From contig NZ_FIZY01000025.1 of NCBI RefSeq assembly GCF_900060185.1, forward strand, positions 1-64,000: a DNA stretch of 64,000 nucleotides, read 5' to 3'. A model generated the notes under the pieces. It did not search any database. It was not told where the DNA came from and saw nothing but the letters and a program-made list of their open reading frames with translations. Below, in pieces: positions 37,600-45,544 of the stretch. This DNA is from Grimontia marina. GTDB lineage: Bacteria; Pseudomonadota; Gammaproteobacteria; Enterobacterales; Vibrionaceae. The position numbers were made by a program, and so were the translations under genes. The number at the start of each line of letters is the position of its first letter. The first letter of the stretch is position 1.

Positions 37600-37808
37600 A
37601 TTATCCCAGTGATGCCGTAGTAATTATTTCAGTTCGGGTAAATTTGAACCTGTAAAAATGAAAATAAAATTGCTTCAGAGATGGCGGTTTGTGTGTTTTC
37701 ACGTAATGATTGCGGCTTCTTGTTTACTAAGGTAAATGATGGATTCCATTAATTATACGCCTGATAAGACATTGATAATCTCCACGACGACCATAAGGAC
37801 AAATCATA

Positions 37809-37862
37809 ATGCAATATGATTCTCGTCCCATGTATAAGTTTTATCAATGTTTGTTTCATTGA
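37809..37862 (+). CDS. Possible 17-codon leader peptide upstream of merR
   Basis: ATG at 37809 with AAGGA nine bases upstream, 17 sense codons rich in aromatic residues (three Tyr, two Phe) plus one Cys and a terminal His, then TGA at 37860-37862. It lies in the 360-base gap between the RND and merR genes. It may be chance; no attenuator hairpin was found after it. Confidence 0.25.
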   Translation: MQYDSRPMYKFYQCLFH

Positions 37863-37900
37863 AGTGTTTGATGTTTCCCTAAGATGTGAACGGTTGGCCT

Positions 37901-37932
37901 TTGACATTGGTTATAACTCTAAGGTTTAAGCT
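37901..37932 (+). promoter_or_regulatory. MerR/ZntR-type promoter of the merR gene
   Basis: TTGACA (37901-37906) and TAAGCT (37927-37932) are separated by 20 bases. The dyad ACATTGG-N8-CTAAGGT (37904-37925, 5 of 7 arm positions paired) starts at the A of the -35 box. This is the geometry I recall for the E. coli zntA promoter, whose dyad is also 7-8-7 and starts at the same -35 base. It lies 28 bases before the merR start, which suggests control by its own product, possibly extending to the downstream LolA-like and barrel genes. Confidence 0.6.
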
Positions 37933-37959
37933 CCATTATGTTTAAAACAAGGAGTGCTT

Positions 37960-38358
37960 ATGTTTCGGATTGGGGATTTGGCGGCTCGCTGTAACGTGAG
38001 CAAAGATACGATACGTTTTTATGAAAAAAAGGGACTACTCGATTCGCCGTTCAGGAGCGAATCTGGCTACAGGCTATATACGAATCAAGAAGAACGTCAT
38101 TTAAAGTTCATTATTCGTGCTAAGAGTGTAGGTTTTACTCTGCGCGAGATACAAGAGTTACTCTCTATCCGCTTAGAGCCAGATGATTTTACTTGTGCTG
38201 AAGTAAAGAGTATTGCTGACAAAAAAATACAAAAATTGGAGGCAAGGATTCGCGAGATTGAATCTTTCAAAAACTCGTTAACCAGACTGAGTGATACATG
38301 TTGTGGTGGTAGTGAAAATGCCTCGAATTGCTCAATTTTAGATAGGCTCGAAAGTTAA
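37960..38358 (+). CDS. ZntR-like MerR-family metal-responsive regulator
   Basis: 132 residues from the ATG at 37960, placed 5 bases after AAGGAG (a GTG at 37954 overlaps that site). The N-terminal winged helix (FRIGDLAARCNVSKDTIRFYEKKGLL) and long dimer helix are MerR-type. The metal-binding cysteines fall at residues 79, 114, 115 and 124 (FTCAEVK, TCCGGSE, NCSIL), the same numbers as the zinc ligands recalled for E. coli ZntR. The position of ZntR His119 is Glu here. A sensor for Zn(II), or for Cd/Pb, is therefore likely. It sits inside the second export module, where a TetR gene serves the first. Confidence 0.9.
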   Translation: MFRIGDLAARCNVSKDTIRFYEKKGLLDSPFRSESGYRLYTNQEERHLKFIIRAKSVGFTLREIQELLSIRLEPDDFTCAEVKSIADKKIQKLEARIREIESFKNSLTRLSDTCCGGSENASNCSILDRLES

Positions 38359-38408
38359 AATATTTTCATAACTTCAAATATATACAAATGATTAAGTGAG
38401 GTCACAGC

Positions 38409-39197
38409 ATGACTTTTAAATCTATTCAAGTGGCACTGGCGCTATTTAGCTTGATACCTTTCTCCCTGAGTGCTCAGTCTGAAGAGGAAAGAGGCCTATC
38501 TATTGCTAAAGAACAAGTAGCAAGAAATCAAGGATGGGTAGATTCTGTGTCTGCGGTTGAAATGACATTGGATAACGGGAATGGTGAGACTTACTCTCGA
38601 GAGATAGCCATCCTTTCCTACGAAGGGGATGAAGTGGGTGATAAAAGTCTCATTACGTTTAATAAACCTCTTGATGTTAAAGGTGTGTCCTTACTTACGT
38701 ATTCAAAAATCAACGACCCTGATGACCAATGGATATATCTTCCCTCTGTTAAACGAGTAAAAAGGATCAGCTCTAAAAACAAATCTGGACCATTTATGGG
38801 GAGTGAGTTCTCCTATGAAGACATGGCTTCATTTGAGCATCAAGAATATTTTTACCGATATTTAGGTGAGAAAAATATTAACAATAAAGATGTTTATCTA
38901 GTAGAGCAAAAGCCAAAAGACAAAAACTCTGGTTACTCAAAGCGAATTGCCTGGGTAGATAAAACGGAATATATCGTACTTAAGATGGAGTTTTACGATC
39001 GTAAGGGTGTACTACTTAAAACACTTACTTACGATAACTACCAGGAGCACTTATCTAAAATATGGCGTGCCCATACCATGGTGATGGAAAACCATCAAAA
39101 TGGGAAAATCACCACCTTGAACACACAAAACCTGACATTTAATAACGGGCTTGAAGAAGGGGACTTTTCTCAATCCAGCCTGAAGCGCACACGTTAA
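38409..39197 (+). CDS. LolA-like periplasmic protein, module 2
   Basis: A 262-residue paralogue of the protein at 23373-24167, with signal peptide (about 1-22, LSAQSEEER) and the same conserved blocks: DDQWIYLPSVKR, NKSGPFMGSEF, DRKGVLLKTLTY, KIWRAHTMVM. By eye well over half of residues are identical. It follows merR by 50 bases and precedes the barrel gene by 10. Expected to carry the hydrophobic cargo of the second RND protein across the periplasm. Confidence 0.9.
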   Translation: MTFKSIQVALALFSLIPFSLSAQSEEERGLSIAKEQVARNQGWVDSVSAVEMTLDNGNGETYSREIAILSYEGDEVGDKSLITFNKPLDVKGVSLLTYSKINDPDDQWIYLPSVKRVKRISSKNKSGPFMGSEFSYEDMASFEHQEYFYRYLGEKNINNKDVYLVEQKPKDKNSGYSKRIAWVDKTEYIVLKMEFYDRKGVLLKTLTYDNYQEHLSKIWRAHTMVMENHQNGKITTLNTQNLTFNNGLEEGDFSQSSLKRTR

Positions 39198-39207
39198 GGG
39201 GGACGGT

Positions 39208-40398
39208 GTGAGAAAAACGAGTTGGGCGGTTGCGCTGGTCGTGTTACCTGTTGTCTTTGGCTTTAAAGTAAGTGCGGAAGTGTTCGAATTTGAGGGGGAA
39301 ATGGCGTTTGAACATCGCCAGTATTTTCAATCCGGCACTATCGGTCAGAAGAAATCGCAATTTTCCGTTGCATTGGAACCCGAGTTTTTTTGGCAAACCG
39401 AGGAAGGGAATACCAGCTTCACCCTTGTTCCATTCTTTCGTGCTGACGCACTCGATGATGAGCGAACCCATGCGGACATTCGAGAGGCCTTGCTGCTGTA
39501 TTATCAAGACCACTATGAGCTCCGGGTTGGTGTGGGAAAGTTTTTTTGGGGTGTGACCGAGTCACAGCACTTGGTGGATGTAATAAACCAAACGGATTTG
39601 GTTGAATCTGTTGATGGTGAACATAAACTCGGCCAGCCAATGATGAGTGTTGGCATTGAGTCGGATGTCGGCATGTTGGATCTCTATCTTCTCCCTTATT
39701 TCAGGGAAAGAACGTTCAGTAGCTCGGATGGCCGGTTGGCCATTCCTGGTATGGCAGGCCAGCCTGTCCGGTACGAATCCAATCATAAAGAATGGTATCC
39801 CGGTGTGGCGGGGCGGTACTCTACAACGTTGGAGGATTGGGACGTCGGATTAAGTGGGTTTCATGGTACAAACCGCGATCCCTATTTCCTGTCAATGTCC
39901 GGTTCAAGCGCTGAGGTTTCGCCTTACTATGCATTGATGACGCAGTTTGGATTCGATGTCCAAGCTATATTTGGTGACTGGCTTTGGAAAGCAGAAGCGA
40001 TTCGCAGATACAGTTTGGACACCTACACTGCGGCGACCGGCGGTTTTGAGTTTACTTTTATTGGTATTGTCGACTCGCAGTCAGACCTGGGGTATTTGTT
40101 GGAGTACTTATATGACAGTCGAGGGACAAGTGCACCCGTTGCGGGCCAAAACGATGTGTTTGCGGGATTGCGTTGGGCACTGAATGATATTGACGGTACT
40201 GAGGTACTCGTTGGTGGAACCCTTGATCTTGATAACACAGACTCCATGTCTTTGCGCGTAGAAGCCAGTGGTCGATTTAGTAATGAATGGAGTTGGTCGT
40301 TAAACGGATGGCTGTTTGACAGTGAAACGGAAAATGATCCGCTTGCCGCTGTAAAACGGGATGATTTTTTCGAGGCGTCAGTGAGGTGGTATTTCTGA
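39208..40398 (+). CDS. Outer-membrane beta-barrel protein, module 2
   Basis: A 396-residue paralogue of the barrel at 24176-25351. It starts at a GTG (39208) with GGGGGA upstream, has a signal peptide (about 1-23) and ends VRWYF with the terminal Phe needed for outer-membrane assembly. FWGVTESQHLVDVINQTD and GTNRDPYF are shared exactly with the paralogue. Base composition here is closer to the surrounding chromosome than that of the NRPS genes, consistent with a duplication of resident transport genes attached to an acquired biosynthetic operon, although this is an impression by eye. Confidence 0.88.
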   Translation: MRKTSWAVALVVLPVVFGFKVSAEVFEFEGEMAFEHRQYFQSGTIGQKKSQFSVALEPEFFWQTEEGNTSFTLVPFFRADALDDERTHADIREALLLYYQDHYELRVGVGKFFWGVTESQHLVDVINQTDLVESVDGEHKLGQPMMSVGIESDVGMLDLYLLPYFRERTFSSSDGRLAIPGMAGQPVRYESNHKEWYPGVAGRYSTTLEDWDVGLSGFHGTNRDPYFLSMSGSSAEVSPYYALMTQFGFDVQAIFGDWLWKAEAIRRYSLDTYTAATGGFEFTFIGIVDSQSDLGYLLEYLYDSRGTSAPVAGQNDVFAGLRWALNDIDGTEVLVGGTLDLDNTDSMSLRVEASGRFSNEWSWSLNGWLFDSETENDPLAAVKRDDFFEASVRWYF

Positions 40399-40460
40399 CT
40401 GGAGAGCTAACCCACAAGACCAGCGGTTTAACACTGGGCTCAGTGACGTAATGCCAACAC

Positions 40461-41414
40461 TTAAATAAGCGTGATTTGCCGCTCCTCGTCCTGTGAGGGA
40501 AAGATAGGGGCCAAGCAAGGTAATTCGATGTGCTGTCTTAAACACTTGTAAAAATGTTCTGCCAATTCTGGCGCTTCGATATTATCAGCCGTGTGGATCA
40601 TCAAATAAGGCGATTTCCCTTCACTGATCCATTGCGGGATTTTTTTTGTCCAATTGGCAAAAAAAGCATCATTTCGTTCCAATGTCGGATCACCGATAAA
40701 CCGAACCATTGGGTTGTCGGCGGTGGCAATCGCATGAACAGGAACGCGGGGTTTTTCTTTTTGGGCATGAATGAGGGCCTCTGTATTTGCCGAAACCGCA
40801 AACACAGGGCGGCTGTCCATGATGGTCCGGTTGGCGTTTCGCTCAATCAATAAGGCGTTCAATGCCCGCTCGTTGTCACTTTTGTCGAAAAATGCAGGGT
40901 GACGGACCTCAACACCGCAGGTGAATTGTCGTGGCATTGCCAATAGAAACTTGTCAAGATCATCCAGGTGGTCTGGTCCGAATGCGGCGGGAAGTTGAAT
41001 AGTCCACATCCCTATGCGTTCATGTAACGGTGCCATCAGGGCCAAAAACTCAGTCACCATCGCATCAGTATGGCGCAGCATCAGTTGGTGGGTTATGGCT
41101 TTTGGGAACTTGAAAGTAAAGCGAAACGTGTCACTGGTGGCGGCTTTCCAGTTGGCGACTGTTGCAGGTGAAGGGCTTGCATAAAAGGTCGTGTTGCCTT
41201 CTACCGTATTGAAGACTTGCGCATACCGGGCTAGCCGTTCGCCAACTTTTGTACCAACAGGGTAAAATTTCCGTTTCCAGTCGTTGTGTGACCATTGGGT
41301 CATGCCAAGTCTAAGTGGGGGAGTGGGGGTGGCAGCAAGTGTCTGGGGCACAGCGTCTTCCTGTTTTAATCCTTTCTGTACGCTATTTTGCTCATCATGA
41401 ATAGTCATGGTCAA
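40461..41414 (-). CDS. yecE: DUF72 family protein YecE
   Basis: A 317-residue TIM-barrel-like DUF72 protein: GMTQWSHNDWKRKFYP near residue 37, NTVEGNTTFYASP, FRFTFKFPKAITH, and CGVEVRHPAFF are the family blocks. Biochemical role unknown. It is transcribed away from aspS, and in E. coli yecE also lies next to aspS (with yecD between) and near cmoAB. The first 33 residues are low in conservation, so translation may start further in than 41414. Confidence 0.85.
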   Translation of the reverse strand: MTMTIHDEQNSVQKGLKQEDAVPQTLAATPTPPLRLGMTQWSHNDWKRKFYPVGTKVGERLARYAQVFNTVEGNTTFYASPSPATVANWKAATSDTFRFTFKFPKAITHQLMLRHTDAMVTEFLALMAPLHERIGMWTIQLPAAFGPDHLDDLDKFLLAMPRQFTCGVEVRHPAFFDKSDNERALNALLIERNANRTIMDSRPVFAVSANTEALIHAQKEKPRVPVHAIATADNPMVRFIGDPTLERNDAFFANWTKKIPQWISEGKSPYLMIHTADNIEAPELAEHFYKCLRQHIELPCLAPIFPSQDEERQITLI

Positions 41415-41640
41415 TACGTGCTTGTTTTTTGCTCACTTGAGTGGTTTTCTTCGATTCGGAGAGTTCTGATTTCCCGCAGGCTCAAATTTTCCTTTATAAT
41501 GCGCCGTCTTTTTGAAATATTCAGACTTTGGCTGTTTGTTCTCAATCAGCGGAAGCCAGCAGACTCTTCTGCAAACCAACATTCGAGACTTTGCGCTTTA
41601 CGGCGTGAAAGGACAGTAAGCAACAGATCGGGAAATTCAT

Positions 41641-43425
41641 ATGCGCACCCAATATTGTGGTCACCTGAACAAAGCCCTCGCAGGGCAAACTGTAGAACTA
41701 TGCGGCTGGGTTAACCGTCGCCGTGATTTAGGCGGTCTTATCTTCATTGATATGCGTGACCGTGAAGGTGTCGTTCAGGTAGTTGTAGACCCGGATATGA
41801 AAGATATCTTCGAGGTTGCTAACCAACTGCGTAACGAATTCTGTATCAAGATCACCGGTGAAGTGCGTCTGCGCCCTGACAGCCAAATCAACAAAGGTAT
41901 GGCAACAGGTGAAGTAGAAGTGCTGGCTCGCGGCGTTGAGATCATCAACCGTGCTGCGCCACTTCCACTGGACTTCAACCAAAACAACTCTGAAGAGCAG
42001 CGCCTGAAGCACCGCTACCTGGACCTGCGTCGTCCTGAAATGAGTGACCGCATTAAGCTGCGTGCAAAAGCGTCGAGCTTTGTTCGCCGTTTCCTGGATG
42101 ACAACGGCTTCCTGGACATCGAAACGCCAGTACTGACCAAAGCGACCCCAGAAGGCGCGCGTGACTACTTGGTACCAAGCCGCGTTCACAAAGGTAGCTT
42201 CTACGCGCTGCCTCAGTCTCCACAGCTGTTCAAACAGCTGCTGATGATGTCTGGTTTTGACCGTTACTACCAAATCGTTAAGTGTTTCCGTGACGAAGAC
42301 CTGCGTGCAGACCGTCAGCCAGAATTCACCCAAATCGATATCGAAACCTCGTTCATGAACGCAGAACAAGTGCGCGAAGTGACTGAGCGTATGGTTCGTG
42401 ACATGTGGCAAGAGCTGCTTAACGTTGACTTGGGCGCTTTCCCACAAATGACTTTCGCTGAAGCGATGCGTCGTTTCGGTTCTGACAAACCAGACCTGCG
42501 TAACCCGCTGGAAATGGTTGATGTGGCAGACCTGCTGAAAGACGTTGAATTCAAAGTTTTCTCTGGCCCAGCAAACGATCCGAAAGGCCGTGTTGCAGTT
42601 ATCCGTGTACCGGGTGGTGCTGAGCTTTCTCGTAAGCAAATCGACGACTACACCAAGTTCGTTGGTATTTACGGCGCGAAAGGTCTGGCATGGGTGAAAG
42701 TGAACGACCGTGCAGCAGGCATGGAAGGCATTCAGTCTCCAGTGGCTAAGTTCCTGACGGAAGATGTGGTTAACGGCATTCTTGAGCGCACTGGCGCTGA
42801 GTCTGGCGATATCATCCTGTTCGGTGCTGACAGCAAGAAAGTGGTGACTGAAGCGATGGGAGCACTGCGTCTGAAGCTGGGTACAGACCTTGGTCTGACT
42901 GATACCAGCAAGTGGGCGCCACTGTGGGTTGTTGATTTCCCAATGTTCGAAGAAGACGACGAAGGTAACCTGCACGCGATGCACCACCCGTTCACGTCTC
43001 CACTGAACGTGTCTCCTGAAGAGCTGAAAGCGAACCCAGAGAGTGTAAATTCTAACGCTTACGACATGGTTCTGAATGGCTACGAAGTGGGCGGTGGTTC
43101 TGTTCGTATCCACAACCCTGAAATGCAAACGGCGGTATTCGACCTGCTGGGCATCGAAGCGGAAGAGCAAAAAGTGAAGTTCGGCTTCCTGCTTGAAGCA
43201 TTGAAGTACGGTACACCGCCACACGCGGGTCTGGCATTCGGTCTTGACCGTCTTGTTATGCTGTTATGTGGCACCGAAAACATCCGTGATGTTATCGCGT
43301 TCCCGAAAACCACAGCAGCGGCGTGTTTGCTAACGGATGCCCCAAGCCTTGCTAATCCAGCAGCGCTTGAGGAACTGGCGATTGCGGTTACCGCAGCAGC
43401 TAAGAAAGAGGAAAACGACGCATAA
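41641..43425 (+). CDS. aspS: Aspartyl-tRNA synthetase
   Basis: A 594-residue class II synthetase. It starts [23 protein letters not shown] (OB-fold anticodon-binding domain, about 1-110), followed by class II motif 2 ([18 protein letters not shown], about 217-234), the bacterial GAD insertion, and motif 3 ([15 protein letters not shown] near 530). It charges tRNA-Asp. Codon use is strongly biased, as expected for a highly expressed gene, and produces a 498-codon antisense ORF that is not real. Followed by a strong terminator. Confidence 0.98.
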   Translation: MRTQYCGHLNKALAGQTVELCGWVNRRRDLGGLIFIDMRDREGVVQVVVDPDMKDIFEVANQLRNEFCIKITGEVRLRPDSQINKGMATGEVEVLARGVEIINRAAPLPLDFNQNNSEEQRLKHRYLDLRRPEMSDRIKLRAKASSFVRRFLDDNGFLDIETPVLTKATPEGARDYLVPSRVHKGSFYALPQSPQLFKQLLMMSGFDRYYQIVKCFRDEDLRADRQPEFTQIDIETSFMNAEQVREVTERMVRDMWQELLNVDLGAFPQMTFAEAMRRFGSDKPDLRNPLEMVDVADLLKDVEFKVFSGPANDPKGRVAVIRVPGGAELSRKQIDDYTKFVGIYGAKGLAWVKVNDRAAGMEGIQSPVAKFLTEDVVNGILERTGAESGDIILFGADSKKVVTEAMGALRLKLGTDLGLTDTSKWAPLWVVDFPMFEEDDEGNLHAMHHPFTSPLNVSPEELKANPESVNSNAYDMVLNGYEVGGGSVRIHNPEMQTAVFDLLGIEAEEQKVKFGFLLEALKYGTPPHAGLAFGLDRLVMLLCGTENIRDVIAFPKTTAAACLLTDAPSLANPAALEELAIAVTAAAKKEENDA

Positions 43426-43444
43426 CCAGCATTAATTCCTTAGA

Positions 43445-43473
43445 AAATAAAGCCAGTTTATCTGGCTTTATTT
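43445..43473 (+). terminator. Terminator of aspS
   Basis: A 12-bp perfect stem (AAATAAAGCCAG, 5-base loop, CTGGCTTTATTT) with a T-rich tail, 19 bases after the aspS stop. Confidence 0.92.
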
Positions 43474-43602
43474 GTTTCTAAAGGATGCTGATAAGTAGAC
43501 AGATATGGGCTTTATCCCAGAAAGTTCATAGCTGTTTTGCTATAAATCCATGATTAAACAATAACGTCAGTGGTGTGTCGGCCGCTGATAGAGGAGTGAG
43601 AA

Positions 43603-44349
43603 ATGGCAGGTCATAGTAAGTTCGCCAACATCAAACACCGTAAAGCAGCGCAAGATGCCAAGCGAGGAAAAATTTTCACCAAGCTGATTCGTGAAATTGT
43701 GGTGGCGACTAAAGAAGGCGGTCCTGAGCCAGAGAACAACCCTCGTTTGCGCGCTGCGATTGATAAAGCGCTGTCAAACAACATGACTCGAGACACAGTT
43801 AACCGCGCTGTTACGCGTGGTGCGGGTGGTGAAGGCGAAGAGAACATGGAAACCGTAATCTATGAAGGTTACGGTCCAGCAGGGACCGCAGTCATGGTTG
43901 AATGTATGACAGACAATCGTAACCGCACCGTTTCCGGTGTTCGTCATGCATTCTCTAAAGCGGGCGGAAACCTCGGCACTGACGGAAGCGTGAGCTACCT
44001 GTTCGATAAAAAAGGTGTCATTTCTTACGCACCAGGTCTGGATGAAGACTCAGTGATGGAAGCAGCACTGGAGGGTGGTGCGGATGACGTTGAGACTCAT
44101 GAAGATGGTTCGATGGACGTTTACACAACACCTGCAGAATTTGGCGCAGTAAAAGATGCGCTGGATGCGGCTGGTTTTGAAGCACAAAACGCAGAAGTCA
44201 CGCTTGTTCCCTCGACTAAAGCAGATTTGGACGAAACCACAGCACCTAAACTGCTTCGTCTGATTGATGCACTTGAAGATCTTGATGACGTTCAAGAGGT
44301 CTACCACAACGGCGATATTTCTGACGAAGTCGCAGCAACACTGGAATAA
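43603..44349 (+). CDS. yebC: YebC/TACO1-family protein
   Basis: A 248-residue protein starting [22 protein letters not shown], the YebC signature. The family helps ribosomes through difficult proline stretches and has also been described as DNA-binding. GAGGAG-like ribosome binding site (GAGGAGTG) is 5 bases before the ATG. ruvC starts 6 bases after its stop, as in most gammaproteobacteria, so the two are co-transcribed. Confidence 0.97.
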   Translation: MAGHSKFANIKHRKAAQDAKRGKIFTKLIREIVVATKEGGPEPENNPRLRAAIDKALSNNMTRDTVNRAVTRGAGGEGEENMETVIYEGYGPAGTAVMVECMTDNRNRTVSGVRHAFSKAGGNLGTDGSVSYLFDKKGVISYAPGLDEDSVMEAALEGGADDVETHEDGSMDVYTTPAEFGAVKDALDAAGFEAQNAEVTLVPSTKADLDETTAPKLLRLIDALEDLDDVQEVYHNGDISDEVAATLE

Positions 44350-44355
44350 TCATAC

Positions 44356-44877
44356 GTGGCTATTATTCTCGGGATTGACCCGGGTTCGCGGATCACTGGC
44401 TACGGCGTGATCCGACATCAAGGCAGACATTTGGAATACCTCGGCAGCGGTTGTATTCGTACGGACTGTGAAGATTTGGCAGGACGATTGGGTCAGATTT
44501 ATGCTGGTGTCAGTGAAGTGATTACCCAGTTTCAGCCGGATACTTTCGCCATCGAGCAAGTGTTTATGGCACGAAATGCTGATTCGGCACTTAAGCTGGG
44601 TCAGGCACGCGGAAGTGCCATTGTGGCCGCCGTCAGTGCAGGATTACCTGTTTCTGAATACGCAGCACGTTTGATCAAGCAGGCTGTGGTCGGCAAAGGC
44701 AGTGCAGATAAGAAGCAGGTTCAACACATGGTTGTTCATATGCTCAAACTTCCATCCACCCCTCAAGCCGATGCATCAGACGCCTTGGCTGTGGCGATTT
44801 GTCATGCCCATACCAACCACACACTGGTGGCGATGGCCGGGCAGGCGAAAAGTGCCAAGCGCGGACGCTATCGCTAG
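44356..44877 (+). CDS. ruvC: Holliday junction resolvase RuvC
   Basis: A 173-residue RNase H-like endonuclease: catalytic Asp in [14 protein letters not shown] (residue 8), Glu in FAIEQVFM, and the final Asp pair in [17 protein letters not shown]. It starts at a GTG (44356). It resolves four-way junctions bound by RuvAB. Unusually, ruvA and ruvB are not next: about 5.3 kb with five genes intervene before ruvA at 50217. Confidence 0.97.
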   Translation: MAIILGIDPGSRITGYGVIRHQGRHLEYLGSGCIRTDCEDLAGRLGQIYAGVSEVITQFQPDTFAIEQVFMARNADSALKLGQARGSAIVAAVSAGLPVSEYAARLIKQAVVGKGSADKKQVQHMVVHMLKLPSTPQADASDALAVAICHAHTNHTLVAMAGQAKSAKRGRYR

Positions 44878-44895
44878 GTTGAGATCATGTCGAAG

Positions 44896-44924
44896 AAAGC
44901 AGCCAAATGGCTGCTTTTTTTATT
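44896..44924 (+). terminator. Terminator of yebC-ruvC
   Basis: AAAGCAGCC / GGCTGCTTT stem with a short loop and a run of seven T residues, 18 bases after ruvC. It separates ruvC transcriptionally from the inserted genes. Confidence 0.9.
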
Positions 44925-45076
44925 TTTCAATCATCACGAATGTCTATTATCAAACTCCGCTGACAGTTATCACTAAATGGATTTGGTGTCTCAATCTTGG
45001 CGTGAATTTGATTAGAGAAATTCTCGCTCTTTTCTATCGTTGTTAATGGATATCGATATTTTGAACGGGGCCAAAT

Positions 45077-45502
45077 ATGAAATACCTTAAAACAGGCTTG
45101 TGTATCTTCATCGCATTTGTATTTATTCAATCGCTGTTCTTTAAGTTCTCTGGGTCACCGGAAACTGAGTTTATCTTAGGTACACTGGGTGAGTGGTCTG
45201 GGCAGGCTTGGTTCGGAAAATACGGCGCTTATATGGTAGGTATTGTGGAGTTGATAGCCTCGATTCTGCTATTTACCCGTTTTCACGCATTGGGTGCTTT
45301 TTTAGCAGTAGGTACTATGACGGGCGCGATTTTCTTTCACCTGTTTACACCAATCGGTGTTGCGCAACCAGCGTTTAATGAAGTAGGTGAGGTGGTCGGT
45401 AACGATGGCGGCACATTGTTTGTGATGGCATGTTTGGTCTGGCTGGCAGCCGCATTCTTGCTATACCAAACAAGAAAGGGTGACAGAGAAGAAGTCGATT
45501 AA
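45077..45502 (+). CDS. DoxX-like four-helix membrane protein
   Basis: 141 residues with four predicted membrane helices (about 5-20, 50-67, 72-90, 112-130) and FFKFSGSPET after the first, in the style of DoxX/DoxD-like proteins. Relatives are linked to quinone-dependent or redox membrane functions, but no specific role can be assigned. It has its own upstream gap of 200 bases after the ruvC terminator and precedes the ABC exporter by 80 bases. Confidence 0.65.
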   Translation: MKYLKTGLCIFIAFVFIQSLFFKFSGSPETEFILGTLGEWSGQAWFGKYGAYMVGIVELIASILLFTRFHALGAFLAVGTMTGAIFFHLFTPIGVAQPAFNEVGEVVGNDGGTLFVMACLVWLAAAFLLYQTRKGDREEVD

Positions 45503-45544
45503 TCTCACTTTGCTCTCTCGCTGATAACCGCAACTTGTTGTAAC

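Noticed and set aside
41728-43224. 498-codon ORF on the minus strand across aspS
   Set aside because: It is antisense to a clear aspartyl-tRNA synthetase gene with strong codon bias; the antisense translation is rich in His, Phe, Val and Thr and matches no family. It results from the codon use of aspS.
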